The notes: a model not told the origin generated them from the sequence alone. 64,000 nucleotides of DNA from Bacilli bacterium (GCA_017447165.1 JAFSOD010000001.1:124001-188000), one strand, 5' to 3'. Positions 54,925 to 64,000 are shown, counted from the stretch's first letter. Made by a program: numbers and translations.

Positions 54925-57528
54925 TTATTTACAGTCGTACCAAGAATCTCCAAATCCTCCATCAACTTCTAGTGGAACTGATAAATCCATTGCTGAAGTC
55001 ATTATGGATTTGACAATTTGGTAGGCTTTCTCCTTTTCTTCTTTTGGAACTTTGAATATTAATTCGTCATGGATTTGTAAAACCATTTTTGTTTTTAATC
55101 CAGCATCTTTAAGTGCTTTTTCCGCACGAATCATCGCTATTTTTATTAAATCAGCAGCGCTTCCTTGAATAGGAGCGTTCATTGCTGCTCGTTTAGCAAA
55201 TTCTCTTACTTGATAGTTAGAATCGTGAAGTTCTCTTAAATATCTTCGTCTTCCTAACATAGTGGATACATAGCCATTTTCCATAGCTTTAGAGATCAAA
55301 TCTTTAAAGAAGTCATTCACTTCTGGGAAGGCAGCATAAAAGTTATTAATGATTGCTCTAGATTCTCCTAGAGGAATTTCAAGTTGTTCGCTTAAACCCC
55401 AATCAGAAATACCATAGATAATACCAAAATTCACAGCTTTTGCCTTTCTTCTTTGAAGAGGAGTTGGTTCTCCTTCTAGGTTAAATACTTTCTTTGCTGT
55501 AGCGCTATGAATGTCTTCATCGGACTCGAATACTTTTTTAAGCGCCTCACAGTTAGATAAGTGAGCCAAAATACGTAGCTCAATTTGTGAATAATCTAGG
55601 CTTAAAATCTCATATTCGTGGTTAGGATAATAAAAGGCTTTTCTAATCATTTTTCCTTCTTCATCACGAATAGAAATGTTTTGTAAATTTGGATTAGAAG
55701 AAGATAATCTTCCAGTTTGCGTTAAGGCTTGATTAAAACAAGCGTGGATTTTACCGTCTTTATAGACATGTGGTTTTAATCCTTCAATATATGTTGAGAT
55801 GAGTTTGGAATACTTACGGTACTCTAAAATTTTATTAACGATTGGGTGTTTATCTACTAACTCCTTGAGATTATCAAATGAGGTAGATCCTTTTTTGTTG
55901 GATGGTAAACCGAGTTTCTCATAGAGAATCACGGCGGTTTGTTTACTAGATGAAATATTAAATTTCTCACTCGCTAAATCGTAGATTTCTTGCTCAATTT
56001 CTTTTAGCTTTGTCTTATAGACATCACCAAATTCATCTAAGACTTTTGTGTCTAATGGGAACCCTTCGATTTCTATATTGGCTAATGTGTCAATTAAAGG
56101 AAGTTCAACAGTTTCATATAATTCATATGTTGCAATCTTTACTAGTTCGGCTTTAACTCTATTAGCTAAGGCTAAAGAATGATAAGCAATTCTAATCGTG
56201 TAATCTGGGTTTTCACTAGTGAATAAAGATAAGTCTTCATCCTTCTTTTCGCTAGATATATCCACTCCATATAGATTAAAGACAGTTTGCGGACTATTTT
56301 TGATAGAAGTGTCTAATAAATATGAGGCAATTAAAATATCAAATTCTAATCCAGCAATGGCGATGCCATCATTTGATAAAGATACTTTGATAGCTTTATA
56401 GTCAAAACAGTATTTCTTATATTCTACTGACTCTAAGATTTCTAATAGCCTCTTATCAGCTTTTGCCTCATCAATAGAAATATAGTAGTGGTGTTTTTTA
56501 TCGCTAATTGCGATGCCAAAGATTTCACTACGATAATAATCATCATAGTCTTCATAGTCTAAGGCAATGCCAATTTCTTTATCTAATTCCACACCTTCAA
56601 AAGAGGTGATTTTTTCTACTTCAATAGCAACTCCTTCTTCGCTTTTTTTCCATTTAGGGGACACTTTAGCCAAGAATTGTTTTAAGCCGTATTTCTGACA
56701 AAAATCGTTGATAGCCTTAAAAGAGTATCCTTCATAGATTGTATCTTCGACGGTAAATGGCAATTCGATATCGGTTTTGATGATGGCTAAATCTCTAGAG
56801 ATACGTCCGATCTCACTATTTTCTTTGATAGCTTCTCCAACCTTGCCTTTGATTTCATCTACGTGAGCGATGATATTATCAAATGAGCCATATTCTTCAA
56901 TTAATTTAACTGCAGTTTTTTCTCCAATTCCTGGTATCCCAGGAAGATTATCGGAACTATCCCCTCTTAAACCTTTATAATCAATGATTTGAAGTGGTTC
57001 AAAACCATATGTTTCTTTGACTAATTCAGGAGTCATAGGGACAACATCAGATAGACCTTTTCTAATGATATTAACAGTAATTTTATCGTCCACTAATTGG
57101 AGGAAATCTCTATCAGAAGTATAAACAGTAACTTCGTATCCCGCTTCTTCGGCTTTTCTTGCGATAGTACCAGCGATATCATCGCCTTCAAAACCTTCTT
57201 CTTCAAATTGGAAGATACCAAAGTTTCTTAAGAAGTCTCTAGCGATAGGGAACTGTTCTACTAATTCTTTTGGAGCAGGTTTTCTGTTGGCCTTATACGT
57301 TTCTAAAGCGTCATGACGGAAGTTATGTTTAGCGGCATCAAAAGCAACAATGATTCCTTCTCCTTCTTTTAAAGAAGAAACAATCTTATTAATCATATTG
57401 CTAAAAGCAAAAATCGCATTAGTAGGAATGCCTTCTTGGTTACGCATAATTTCCATTCCTGGATATGCGGTAGCAAAGTAGGCTCTAAATAATAGTGAGT
57501 TACCATCAATGATTGTTAATTTCGCCAT
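54925..57528 (-). CDS. polA: DNA polymerase I
   Basis: Repair and Okazaki-fragment polymerase, 867 residues. An active-looking 5'-3' exonuclease domain (TIDGNSLLFRAYFA; YTSDRDFLQLV; GDSSDNLPGIPGIGEKTA) is followed by a proofreading domain that keeps LDYED but lacks the motif III aspartate (IAYHSLALANRVKAEL), so it is probably inactive. Polymerase motifs are intact: LDYSQIELRILAH, RRKAKAVNFGIIYGIS and QIHDELIF. AGAGGAA precedes the start. Confidence 0.97.
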   Translation of the reverse strand: MAKLTIIDGNSLLFRAYFATAYPGMEIMRNQEGIPTNAIFAFSNMINKIVSSLKEGEGIIVAFDAAKHNFRHDALETYKANRKPAPKELVEQFPIARDFLRNFGIFQFEEEGFEGDDIAGTIARKAEEAGYEVTVYTSDRDFLQLVDDKITVNIIRKGLSDVVPMTPELVKETYGFEPLQIIDYKGLRGDSSDNLPGIPGIGEKTAVKLIEEYGSFDNIIAHVDEIKGKVGEAIKENSEIGRISRDLAIIKTDIELPFTVEDTIYEGYSFKAINDFCQKYGLKQFLAKVSPKWKKSEEGVAIEVEKITSFEGVELDKEIGIALDYEDYDDYYRSEIFGIAISDKKHHYYISIDEAKADKRLLEILESVEYKKYCFDYKAIKVSLSNDGIAIAGLEFDILIASYLLDTSIKNSPQTVFNLYGVDISSEKKDEDLSLFTSENPDYTIRIAYHSLALANRVKAELVKIATYELYETVELPLIDTLANIEIEGFPLDTKVLDEFGDVYKTKLKEIEQEIYDLASEKFNISSSKQTAVILYEKLGLPSNKKGSTSFDNLKELVDKHPIVNKILEYRKYSKLISTYIEGLKPHVYKDGKIHACFNQALTQTGRLSSSNPNLQNISIRDEEGKMIRKAFYYPNHEYEILSLDYSQIELRILAHLSNCEALKKVFESDEDIHSATAKKVFNLEGEPTPLQRRKAKAVNFGIIYGISDWGLSEQLEIPLGESRAIINNFYAAFPEVNDFFKDLISKAMENGYVSTMLGRRRYLRELHDSNYQVREFAKRAAMNAPIQGSAADLIKIAMIRAEKALKDAGLKTKMVLQIHDELIFKVPKEEKEKAYQIVKSIMTSAMDLSVPLEVDGGFGDSWYDCK

Positions 57529-57531
57529 ATC

Positions 57532-60500
57532 TTATTCCTCTAATAGTTTGATTTCGTTTGCGATAAAGCTGTCTTTATCTTCTTTTTGGTCGTAGCGGCC
57601 ATTTATTAATAAGATGTTATTTTTCTCTAAAAGAGAAAATACTTTCTCATAAGTTTTTGCAAAGACAATTACTTCAATTTCTCCATCTTCATCAAAAATC
57701 TTCATAAAGGCCATAGAAGTATTATTCTTCTTGGACTTAATGACTTTGATAGTGGAGACAATACCAGCAATATTGATAAAGCCGTTAGTGGCTGCTACAT
57801 CATCAATACTGACCACATGATATCTATCAAGTAAGTCTTTCTTGTATCGAAGTGGATTATCACTTAACATGATCCCTAACTCTTCGTATTCGAGATTTAA
57901 ATTAGTTAATGGATCATCTTTCGCTTCAAAATATTGTTTTTGGTGATCTAAAGTATCATCTAAGATTAATTGACCTTCATTATCTAAAGATAATTCTGCA
58001 AGTTGATAAGCGTAGTGAAGAGTCGCCCTTAGAGTTCCTCTATTTTTATTAAAGATATCTAACGCTCCAGAATTAATTATCTTTAAGATAACGATTTCAG
58101 AGACATTATTAGAGAACATTCTACTAACAAAGTTAAAGAAGTCAGTGAATTCTCCGTTTAGGTGTCTTTCGTCTAATATTTTATTAGTGACGTCAATATT
58201 CACTCCTCTAATCATGTTGATAGGGAATAATAGACCGTCTTTGTCTACGACAAAGTGTTTCTCGCTCTTGTTGATATTTGGGAGTAGCACTTTTAATTTT
58301 CTTTTTTTAAGTTCAGAGACATAATCTCCAAATTTGGCATCAGTTCCACCTGAAGAGATTGTTAATATTGCAGCGTAGAATTCTAGTGGGTAGTGGTATT
58401 TTAGATATGCCATTCTACAAGCAATAATTGCATAAACCACCGCGTGAGATTTATTAAAGCCATAGTCAGCGAACTTTAAGATGTTATTAAACATCGCCAC
58501 CGCATCTTTTTCTAAATAGCCGTTTTTAATACAGCCGGAAACAAATTGTTTCTTACTACTTTCTAAGACCGATTTCTCCTTATGAGAAACCGCTCTTCTA
58601 AATAAGTCCGCGTCTTCTGGAGAATAACCCGCCATTTTTATAGCTAAAGAGGAGATTTGTTCTTGATAGATTAAAACCCCATAAGTGGAAGATAAGATTT
58701 CTTCGACATCCTTTGATAAGTATTTCGGTTTAATCTTTCCAACTTTTCTATCCGCATAGTCTTTAATATTGTCCATTGGCCCTGGTCTAAATAAGGCAAT
58801 TAAAGCAACAATGTCGTTAAAGCATTCTGGCTTTAAGATTTTCATCGCATTTTTCATGCCTGAACTTTCAAGTTGGAAGATGCCAATGGTTTGTAAATTT
58901 TTAAATAATTCAAAGCATTCCTTATTAAGATAAGGAAGATGATAGAAATCTAAGTTTGTATTGTGATTTTGATTAACGAGTTCAATGCAGTATTTGATGA
59001 TCGATAAAGTTCTAATCGCCAAGAAGTCCATCTTAAGAATACCTTGAGGTTCAAGATAGTCTTTTTCGTATTGCACAGTGTAATGGTCTTCATAGTCGAT
59101 TGTGACTGGTATAACACTGGTGAGTTCGTCTTGATTTAGTACGATACCTGCCGCATGAGTGCCAGCTTGACGAGGAAGTCCTTCAATTTTAGAAGCCAAA
59201 GACACTATTTCTAAGAAATACTTATCGCTATCCACTAAAGATTTAAATTGAGGAACAGTTTTATAAGCTTCTCTTAAATTAACTTTATCTGGGATAGATT
59301 TTGATAATAAATCGATGTGTCTTGTAGGGATATCGTAGATTCTTCCGATATCTCTAAGAGCTTGCTTAGCTTGAATTGTTTGAATGGCGACAATACTCGC
59401 AACTTTCTTATTGCCATATGTTTGTCTCATATATTCGACCATATCTTCTCTTTTAGTGTCCATAAAGTCGACATCAATATCAGGCATGGTTTTTCTTGCT
59501 TTATTTAAGAATCTTTCAAATTGTAAATCATAGTCGAGAGGATCAACTTCAGTGATGTTTAAGCAGTAAGACACTAAAGATCCTGCTGCACTTCCTCTAC
59601 CAGGACCCACTAAAATATCATGAGTTTTAGCATAGCTAACATAATCAGAAACGATTAAGAAATAGTCTTGAAAACCCATTTCAATAATAACATCTAATTC
59701 TTTTTTACATCTTTCAATGTGCTTTTGATCTAAGATGCCTTTTTCTTTTAAACCTTGATGGACTTTTCTTTTAAGAGCGTTAACTGAATCCGCGACGGGG
59801 AAGTGATATAACTGGCCACGTTTTTTGTTAAATTCAAAAGAAGTGGAATTTAAGATTTTCTCAGTTAATTCGATTTCTTCTTTATTATATAAAGAATTAT
59901 ATGCTTCTACTGGTTTGAAATAATTCTCCCCAGATTTAGTTTTATTATCGATTTTCTCACCTTTATCAATAGCTTCTAAGATGTCTAAAGTAATAGCCTC
60001 GTTTTTCTTTTGATATTCAATGCGAGGGAAGGCGACAGTTTGATAAGTATGATTCTCCGCGAACTTTCTAACTCTATTAGCGTATGCAAAATCTTCTTTG
60101 TCGTTGACTTCGATTCCGATATAGAATGAGTCCGCTAAGTTGGATAATTTAGCAACTTTTTTCGCAAAGTCAGGTTGTTCAAATTCCTCTGGGAAGGCGT
60201 TATAGAAAGATTCTAAAACTCCCAATAAACCTTTATTATTATCTCTGAGATAATCTTCTACAGGTTCGCCTTTAGAAACAAGCGCGGAGACTTTGATTAA
60301 GTTTTTATATCCATCTTCGTTTAAGGCATATAGAACTAGTGAATAATTATTGATAAGAACAGAGATACCAATAATCGCTTTCTTTTTAATTTTGTTCATC
60401 TCTTCAATGAAGTGAGGAACACCGTAAAGATAATTAAAATCCGCTAATCCTGCCCCAGAGTAGCCACTGAAAAGAACACTATGGGAGATTTTATCCATAG

Positions 60501-60555
60501 TTAATCCGCTTTTAAGGAATGAATATCCGGATATAACTCTTAGTGGCACAAACAT
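57532..60555 (-). CDS. dnaE: DNA polymerase III alpha subunit DnaE
   Basis: C-family polymerase of 1007 residues. Catalytic aspartates lie in MPDIDVDF, and GPGRGSAAGSLVSYCLNI is the family signature; helix-hairpin-helix and OB-fold domains follow (NIAGIVSTIKVIK). The PHP domain is degraded: FVPLRVISGYSFL stands where active enzymes have HxH (as in HLHVHSEYS). Probably the lagging-strand DnaE3-like enzyme working beside PolC, which is not in this window. Start follows a -10 box by six bases without a ribosome binding site. Confidence 0.96.
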   Translation of the reverse strand: MFVPLRVISGYSFLKSGLTMDKISHSVLFSGYSGAGLADFNYLYGVPHFIEEMNKIKKKAIIGISVLINNYSLVLYALNEDGYKNLIKVSALVSKGEPVEDYLRDNNKGLLGVLESFYNAFPEEFEQPDFAKKVAKLSNLADSFYIGIEVNDKEDFAYANRVRKFAENHTYQTVAFPRIEYQKKNEAITLDILEAIDKGEKIDNKTKSGENYFKPVEAYNSLYNKEEIELTEKILNSTSFEFNKKRGQLYHFPVADSVNALKRKVHQGLKEKGILDQKHIERCKKELDVIIEMGFQDYFLIVSDYVSYAKTHDILVGPGRGSAAGSLVSYCLNITEVDPLDYDLQFERFLNKARKTMPDIDVDFMDTKREDMVEYMRQTYGNKKVASIVAIQTIQAKQALRDIGRIYDIPTRHIDLLSKSIPDKVNLREAYKTVPQFKSLVDSDKYFLEIVSLASKIEGLPRQAGTHAAGIVLNQDELTSVIPVTIDYEDHYTVQYEKDYLEPQGILKMDFLAIRTLSIIKYCIELVNQNHNTNLDFYHLPYLNKECFELFKNLQTIGIFQLESSGMKNAMKILKPECFNDIVALIALFRPGPMDNIKDYADRKVGKIKPKYLSKDVEEILSSTYGVLIYQEQISSLAIKMAGYSPEDADLFRRAVSHKEKSVLESSKKQFVSGCIKNGYLEKDAVAMFNNILKFADYGFNKSHAVVYAIIACRMAYLKYHYPLEFYAAILTISSGGTDAKFGDYVSELKKRKLKVLLPNINKSEKHFVVDKDGLLFPINMIRGVNIDVTNKILDERHLNGEFTDFFNFVSRMFSNNVSEIVILKIINSGALDIFNKNRGTLRATLHYAYQLAELSLDNEGQLILDDTLDHQKQYFEAKDDPLTNLNLEYEELGIMLSDNPLRYKKDLLDRYHVVSIDDVAATNGFINIAGIVSTIKVIKSKKNNTSMAFMKIFDEDGEIEVIVFAKTYEKVFSLLEKNNILLINGRYDQKEDKDSFIANEIKLLEE

Positions 60556-60561
60556 ACAAAT

Positions 60562-60590
60562 ATATTACTAAAAAATATATTATTTATCAC
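60562..60590 (-). promoter_or_regulatory. Leaderless dnaE promoter
   Basis: Minus strand -35 GTGATA (60585-60590), 17 bases, -10 TAATAT (60562-60567). Predicted start is the A of the dnaE ATG (60555). Confidence 0.55.
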
Positions 60591-60600
60591 GAAAATTTAT

Positions 60601-60628
60601 AAAATAAAAGCCCCGGATAATGAGGCTT
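60601..60628 (-). terminator. Terminator of ackA-nrnA operon
   Basis: Minus strand AAGCCTC (60622-60628) pairs with GGGGCTT (60608-60614), one G:U, loop of seven bases, then TTATTTT. Confidence 0.8.
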
Positions 60629-60647
60629 GATATTTGTGTAGTTTTAA

Positions 60648-61646
60648 TTACTTCACTAAAGCGTCTAACGCCGCGATGAATTTTGGAAGCTCATCAATAG
60701 TGGTGATTTTTGCGCCACTAGCTTGAGCGTGTCCGCCTCCACCAAATTCAGTAGCGACACCGTTAATGACATAATCTCTACTTCTGATGGAGATTCTCCA
60801 ACATGGTTCTTTTGGATCATCATCTTGAGTGATGGAACACCAAATATTGATGCCGACGATGTTAGAAAATAGGTTAACGTTTTCTTTTCCTCTTTCGGTG
60901 GTGATTTTAAGGTCTTTTTGAATTTTAGAATCTAAAACATAATAGGCCACACCTTTTGGAGAAATCTTGTAGTTGTTAAGAATATAAGCGGTAACCGCTA
61001 AATCATCGATTTGTTTGACGTACATTTTGGCGTAGATCTCATTAAGAGAAATTTTTCTTTGGATGAGTTCGCTAGCAATCGCAAATGTGTGGGCGCTAGT
61101 AGAAGAATATTGGAAACGTCCGCTATCTCCAGCAATGCCAACATAAAAGTTGGTAGCGCTATCTTTACCTAGCACATATTTGTGCTTGAAGTTCAATAAA
61201 ATTGAAACGAGTAATTCACTGGCCGCTGCCATACTTGTATCCACGATATTGTAGTTTGCAAAGTCTTCCACATTTGGATGGTGGTCAATCTTCACAATAC
61301 ATTCCGCTTTTTCAAATCTTGGATCAGCGATTCTGCTCTTATTAGAGACATCAACGATAATTGCTAAAAATGGTTCGTTGAACCAGGAATCACTAACCTT
61401 ATCCATTTCTGGGAAAAGTCGTGGAGTGAAAGTGACATGGTTGTCACCGATAACTTTAATATCTTTTTCTGGGAAATTTTCCTTCAGAAAATAATATAAA
61501 CCCATTTGGGTTCCAAGAGCGTCAAAATCAGGCATGATGTGTCTGAAGATAGCGATCTTGTTATACTTTCTAATAGAAGCTTCAATGCCGTTAATTTGAG
61601 GTCTAAACTTTTTACCTAACGCTTTAATTTCTGGGGCTAATTTCAT
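60648..61646 (-). CDS. nrnA: DHH-family oligoribonuclease/pAp phosphatase NrnA
   Basis: Degrades short RNA oligomers and adenosine 3',5'-bisphosphate. DHH motifs in order: FRHIMPDFDALG, IIVDVSN, KIDHHPN and GDSGRFQYSST, with the DHHA1 nucleotide-binding motif GGGGHAQASGA near the C-terminus. 332 residues from the start at 61646, which has AGGAGG five bases upstream. Eight bases after ackA. Confidence 0.92.
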   Translation of the reverse strand: MKLAPEIKALGKKFRPQINGIEASIRKYNKIAIFRHIMPDFDALGTQMGLYYFLKENFPEKDIKVIGDNHVTFTPRLFPEMDKVSDSWFNEPFLAIIVDVSNKSRIADPRFEKAECIVKIDHHPNVEDFANYNIVDTSMAAASELLVSILLNFKHKYVLGKDSATNFYVGIAGDSGRFQYSSTSAHTFAIASELIQRKISLNEIYAKMYVKQIDDLAVTAYILNNYKISPKGVAYYVLDSKIQKDLKITTERGKENVNLFSNIVGINIWCSITQDDDPKEPCWRISIRSRDYVINGVATEFGGGGHAQASGAKITTIDELPKFIAALDALVK

Positions 61647-61654
61647 ATATCCTC

Positions 61655-62845
61655 CTAGCAGCACATCTTATAAGCATCGCGAGCAATCATCACTTCTTCA
61701 TTAGTTGGGATAACTGCGACTTTGATCTTACTATTTGGGGTAGAGATTAAGCATTCTTTACCGTGGATAGTGCTATTGAGTTCTTCATCGATTTCCACAC
61801 CTAAAGCGTCTTTGATTAATTTACAAACATCTCTTCTAGTTCTTGGTTCATTTTCTCCAATACCAGCAGAGAAGATAATTAAATCTGCTCCACCTAATCT
61901 CACATAGTATTGACCGATGAAATCAGCAATTCTTCTATTGAAGACTTTGTTGGCTAAGATAGCGTGTTCGTTACCTTCTTCAACCGCTTTTAAGACATCT
62001 CTACTATCTGGTCCGACAGAGGACATACCGGCAAAGCCACTCTTCTTATTGAACATTTGATAAACTTCTTCAGCGGATTTTCCTGTAACTTTACAAACAT
62101 AGTTGAAGACACTTGGATCCATATCACCTGTACGTGTACCCATCATGATGCCTCCAAGAGGAGTTAAGCCCATTGAAGTAGCCACACATTTACCATCTTT
62201 AATCGCAGTAATAGAAGCACCTGATCCGATGTGACAGGAGATTATTCTCTTACCTTTGGTATCTTTTAAATATTTCTCACCTTCAATGGCGAGATAGTTA
62301 TGGCTTGTACCATGAGCGCCATATCTTCTAATATCATATTTTTCAGTTAACTCATATGGAATAGGGAAGACATAGTCTTGTGGTTCCATAGATTGATGGA
62401 AAGCAGTATCAAAGACTGCAATCATTGGACAATTTGGTAAGACTTCTTTAAACGCTCTAAAGCAAGTTAAGTGAGCAGCGTTATGAAGTGGGGCAAGAGG
62501 AATAAGAGATTCAATTTTTTCTTCTGTGTCCTTATCAAACATTGCGGATTTAGAGAAATATTTACCGCCTTGAACGATTCTATGTCCTGCGGCCGCAATT
62601 TCATCATAAGAAGAAATAATCTTCTTTTCTAAGAGAGCATCCACAACCATCTTTGCGGCTGCAGAATGGTTAGGAAAGACTGGATAGGATTCATCTTTCT
62701 TTCCGTTATATTTAATTCTAAAAATACCTTCGCTCAAACCGATTTTTTCACAGTTTCCAGAGCAAAGCTCTATTTCTTCTGGCATTTCATAAAGTTTGAA
62801 TTTCAAACTTGAGCTTCCAGAATTAATTGTTAATACTTTTGCCAT
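61655..62845 (-). CDS. ackA: Acetate kinase
   Basis: Makes ATP and acetate from acetyl phosphate, the energy-yielding end of fermentation. LTINSGSSSLKFKLY at the N-terminus, FDTAFHQSM, YGAHGTSHNYLA, HIGSGASI and GENEPRTRR are family signatures. Length 396 residues. AAAGGAG precedes the start. pta is not in this window. Confidence 0.98.
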   Translation of the reverse strand: MAKVLTINSGSSSLKFKLYEMPEEIELCSGNCEKIGLSEGIFRIKYNGKKDESYPVFPNHSAAAKMVVDALLEKKIISSYDEIAAAGHRIVQGGKYFSKSAMFDKDTEEKIESLIPLAPLHNAAHLTCFRAFKEVLPNCPMIAVFDTAFHQSMEPQDYVFPIPYELTEKYDIRRYGAHGTSHNYLAIEGEKYLKDTKGKRIISCHIGSGASITAIKDGKCVATSMGLTPLGGIMMGTRTGDMDPSVFNYVCKVTGKSAEEVYQMFNKKSGFAGMSSVGPDSRDVLKAVEEGNEHAILANKVFNRRIADFIGQYYVRLGGADLIIFSAGIGENEPRTRRDVCKLIKDALGVEIDEELNSTIHGKECLISTPNSKIKVAVIPTNEEVMIARDAYKMCC

Positions 62846-62872
62846 ATTATGACTCCTTTAAAATTCTTAATT

Positions 62873-62900
62873 ATTATCTCACAAGTTCAATATAATTGAA
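62873..62900 (-). promoter_or_regulatory. ackA promoter
   Basis: Minus strand -35 TTCAAT (62895-62900), 16 bases, -10 GATAAT (62873-62878), start near 62866, leaving a leader with the ribosome binding site. Confidence 0.45.
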
Positions 62901-62930
62901 AAGAATTATATAAAAAGACAAAGTAAAAAC

Positions 62931-62939
62931 TGATATTAT
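62931..62939 (+). promoter_or_regulatory. Extended -10, near-leaderless start of phosphatase gene
   Basis: TGA-TATTAT (62931-62939) is an extended -10 box. The predicted start is one base before the ATG at 62947; no ribosome binding site is present and the -35 is poor. Confidence 0.45.
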
Positions 62940-62946
62940 TATTGTT

Positions 62947-63720
62947 ATGAGAAAGATTGACTTGTCATATCAAAAAAATGTTAGAGATCTCGGTGGACTG
63001 GTCGGATTTAACGGAAAGAAGGTTAAAGAAGGACGCATCTATCGAGGCGGTTTTTTAGGTCGAGTTAGTGAGAAGGATATTGAAATAATTAATTCACTTC
63101 ATCTTACCGATATCGTTGATTTTCGCGGTTCGACTGAGTTTGAACGTCGCCCAGATTATCAATTTGAGGGAGTAACTTTTCATAACTATCCATCCATGAA
63201 AGAAGATGTAAAAGCGGAGAAGAGCAAAACTGAAGATAGTAATCTCCTTTGGTTTTTAGGTGATAATACTGATGGGTTTGCTCATATGTATAATCTTTAT
63301 CCAGAAATTTTATTAGACGATGCTGGATTAAAAGCATATACAAAGTTCTTTGAACTTTTAGTATCTAAAGATGATGGAGTTTTCTATTTTCACTGTTCGC
63401 AAGGAAAAGATCGAGCAGGATTAGCTGCATACTTATTAGAAATCGCTTTAGGAGTATCTGAAAAGGACGCAAGAAGTGATTATTTACTATCTAATGAAGC
63501 AATGGAGAGTAAAATCAAAAGCTTAAAAGCAATGTTAAGAAACGAACCTTTCTATAACAAGACTTATGAAAAAGCTTTAGAGGAAGTATTCAGCGCGAAA
63601 GAAGAATATCTTGATCATGCTTTAGAAGAAGTAAATAAGAAATATGGTTCTATTGAAAACTACATAAAGGAAGCTTTAAAGGTTGATATCAAGAGACTTC
63701 GCGCGCTATATTTAGAATAA
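62947..63720 (+). CDS. Tyrosine/dual-specificity phosphatase (Y_phosphatase3 family)
   Basis: A 257-residue cytoplasmic phosphatase. NVRDLGGL near the N-terminus, YRGGFLG, DIVDFRGSTEFERRPD, and the catalytic P-loop HCSQGKDRAG near residue 150 with the nucleophilic cysteine and arginine. The family acts on phosphotyrosine or phosphoinositides; the substrate here is unknown. Its mRNA is predicted to be leaderless. dUTPase follows. Confidence 0.88.
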   Translation: MRKIDLSYQKNVRDLGGLVGFNGKKVKEGRIYRGGFLGRVSEKDIEIINSLHLTDIVDFRGSTEFERRPDYQFEGVTFHNYPSMKEDVKAEKSKTEDSNLLWFLGDNTDGFAHMYNLYPEILLDDAGLKAYTKFFELLVSKDDGVFYFHCSQGKDRAGLAAYLLEIALGVSEKDARSDYLLSNEAMESKIKSLKAMLRNEPFYNKTYEKALEEVFSAKEEYLDHALEEVNKKYGSIENYIKEALKVDIKRLRALYLE

Positions 63721-63735
63721 TGTTGGGGTAACAAT

Positions 63736-64000
63736 ATGATTTGTGTACTTAAAGAAATGTATCAAAAGCAGTTAGAATTAGATACCGAAATTGCTAAAAA
63801 CCATAATATATCTTATGAAGAAACTAAAGATAAAAGGCTTTTAGCCTTGCTCGTGGAACTAGGTGAATTTGCTAACGCCACTAGAACATTTAAATTTTGG
63901 TCATTTAAACCAAGTGAATCTAAAGAAAGAGTGCTTGATGAATTCGCGGATGGACTTCATTTCTTATTGTCTTTAGGTTTAGCTTACCATTTTGAAGTTG
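63736..64000 (+). CDS. dUTP diphosphatase, all-alpha type (3' end outside window)
   Basis: The first 88 residues of a dimeric all-alpha NTP pyrophosphohydrolase (dUTPase_2, MazG-related). ALLVELGEFANATRTFKFWS and EFADGLHFLLSLGL contain the metal-binding Glu and Asp residues. Removes dUTP to keep uracil out of DNA. The ATG at 63736 has GGGG eight bases upstream, and the frame is open to the window end. Confidence 0.88.
   Translation, partial: MICVLKEMYQKQLELDTEIAKNHNISYEETKDKRLLALLVELGEFANATRTFKFWSFKPSESKERVLDEFADGLHFLLSLGLAYHFEV

Overview
The window is a gene-dense, AT-rich bacterial chromosome segment. Gene content and gene order point to the Bacilli, near the Mollicutes (Acholeplasma, Erysipelotrichales or RF39-like uncultured lineages). 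Support comes from Bacillus-type clusters (rqcH/gmk/priA/rsmB/rlmN/prpC/prkC/rsgA/rpe/rpmB; ezrA/cysteine desulfurase/thiI; thrS/infC/rpmI/rplT; polA/mutM/coaE; dnaB/dnaI). Mollicute-like reductions also appear: a PPi-type phosphofructokinase, a ThrS without TGS domain, a PrkC kinase without membrane anchor or PASTA repeats, and a lipoprotein-type ATP synthase b subunit. UGA ends several genes (atpF, ppa, rpe, trmB), so the code is standard and this is not a UGA=Trp mycoplasma. I see no rRNA, tRNA, CRISPR array, insertion sequence or prophage.

Layout. 1-3.5 kb: 3' part of addA and a helical protein of unknown function. 3.5-5.1 kb (minus): a nucleoside kinase with a ThrRS-like N-terminus. 5.3-14.4 kb: an apparent single operon with PPi-dependent phosphofructokinase, the whole F-type ATP synthase (atpIBEFHAGDC), soluble pyrophosphatase and trmL; this is an energy and pyrophosphate unit. 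14.4-27.5 kb: the conserved rqcH-gmk-priA to rpe-rpmB cluster, with a DUF1904-like gene and a large Ig-repeat surface protein where def/fmt often lie. 28.2-38.7 kb: glycogen synthesis (glgC, glgD, glgA) followed closely by leuS, coaX, pepV, trmB and pncB. 39-41 kb (minus): tyrS and rpsD. 41.4-45.4 kb: ezrA, a cysteine desulfurase and thiI (division and 4-thiouridine/sulfur transfer). 45.5-51.1 kb (minus): pfkA, thrS, a short-chain dehydrogenase paired with an unknown membrane-anchored protein, then infC-rpmI-rplT behind an L20-type leader. 51.4-60.6 kb: replication and repair, with dnaB-dnaI facing mutM::coaE (one fused gene), polA and dnaE. 60.6-64 kb: nrnA and ackA (minus), a tyrosine phosphatase and a partial dUTPase (plus).

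The observations I rate highest are: an RsmB homologue that keeps its operon place but has lost both catalytic cysteines and the SAM loop; an ATP synthase c subunit with the two-carboxylate motif of Na+-driven rotors and almost no glycine motif; a MutM-CoaE fusion; a cluster of four DnaA boxes around nested palindromes before dnaB; a two-gene module of unknown function inserted between thrS and infC; and several first-of-operon genes whose -10 box lies 6-8 bases before the start codon with no ribosome binding site, implying leaderless mRNAs.
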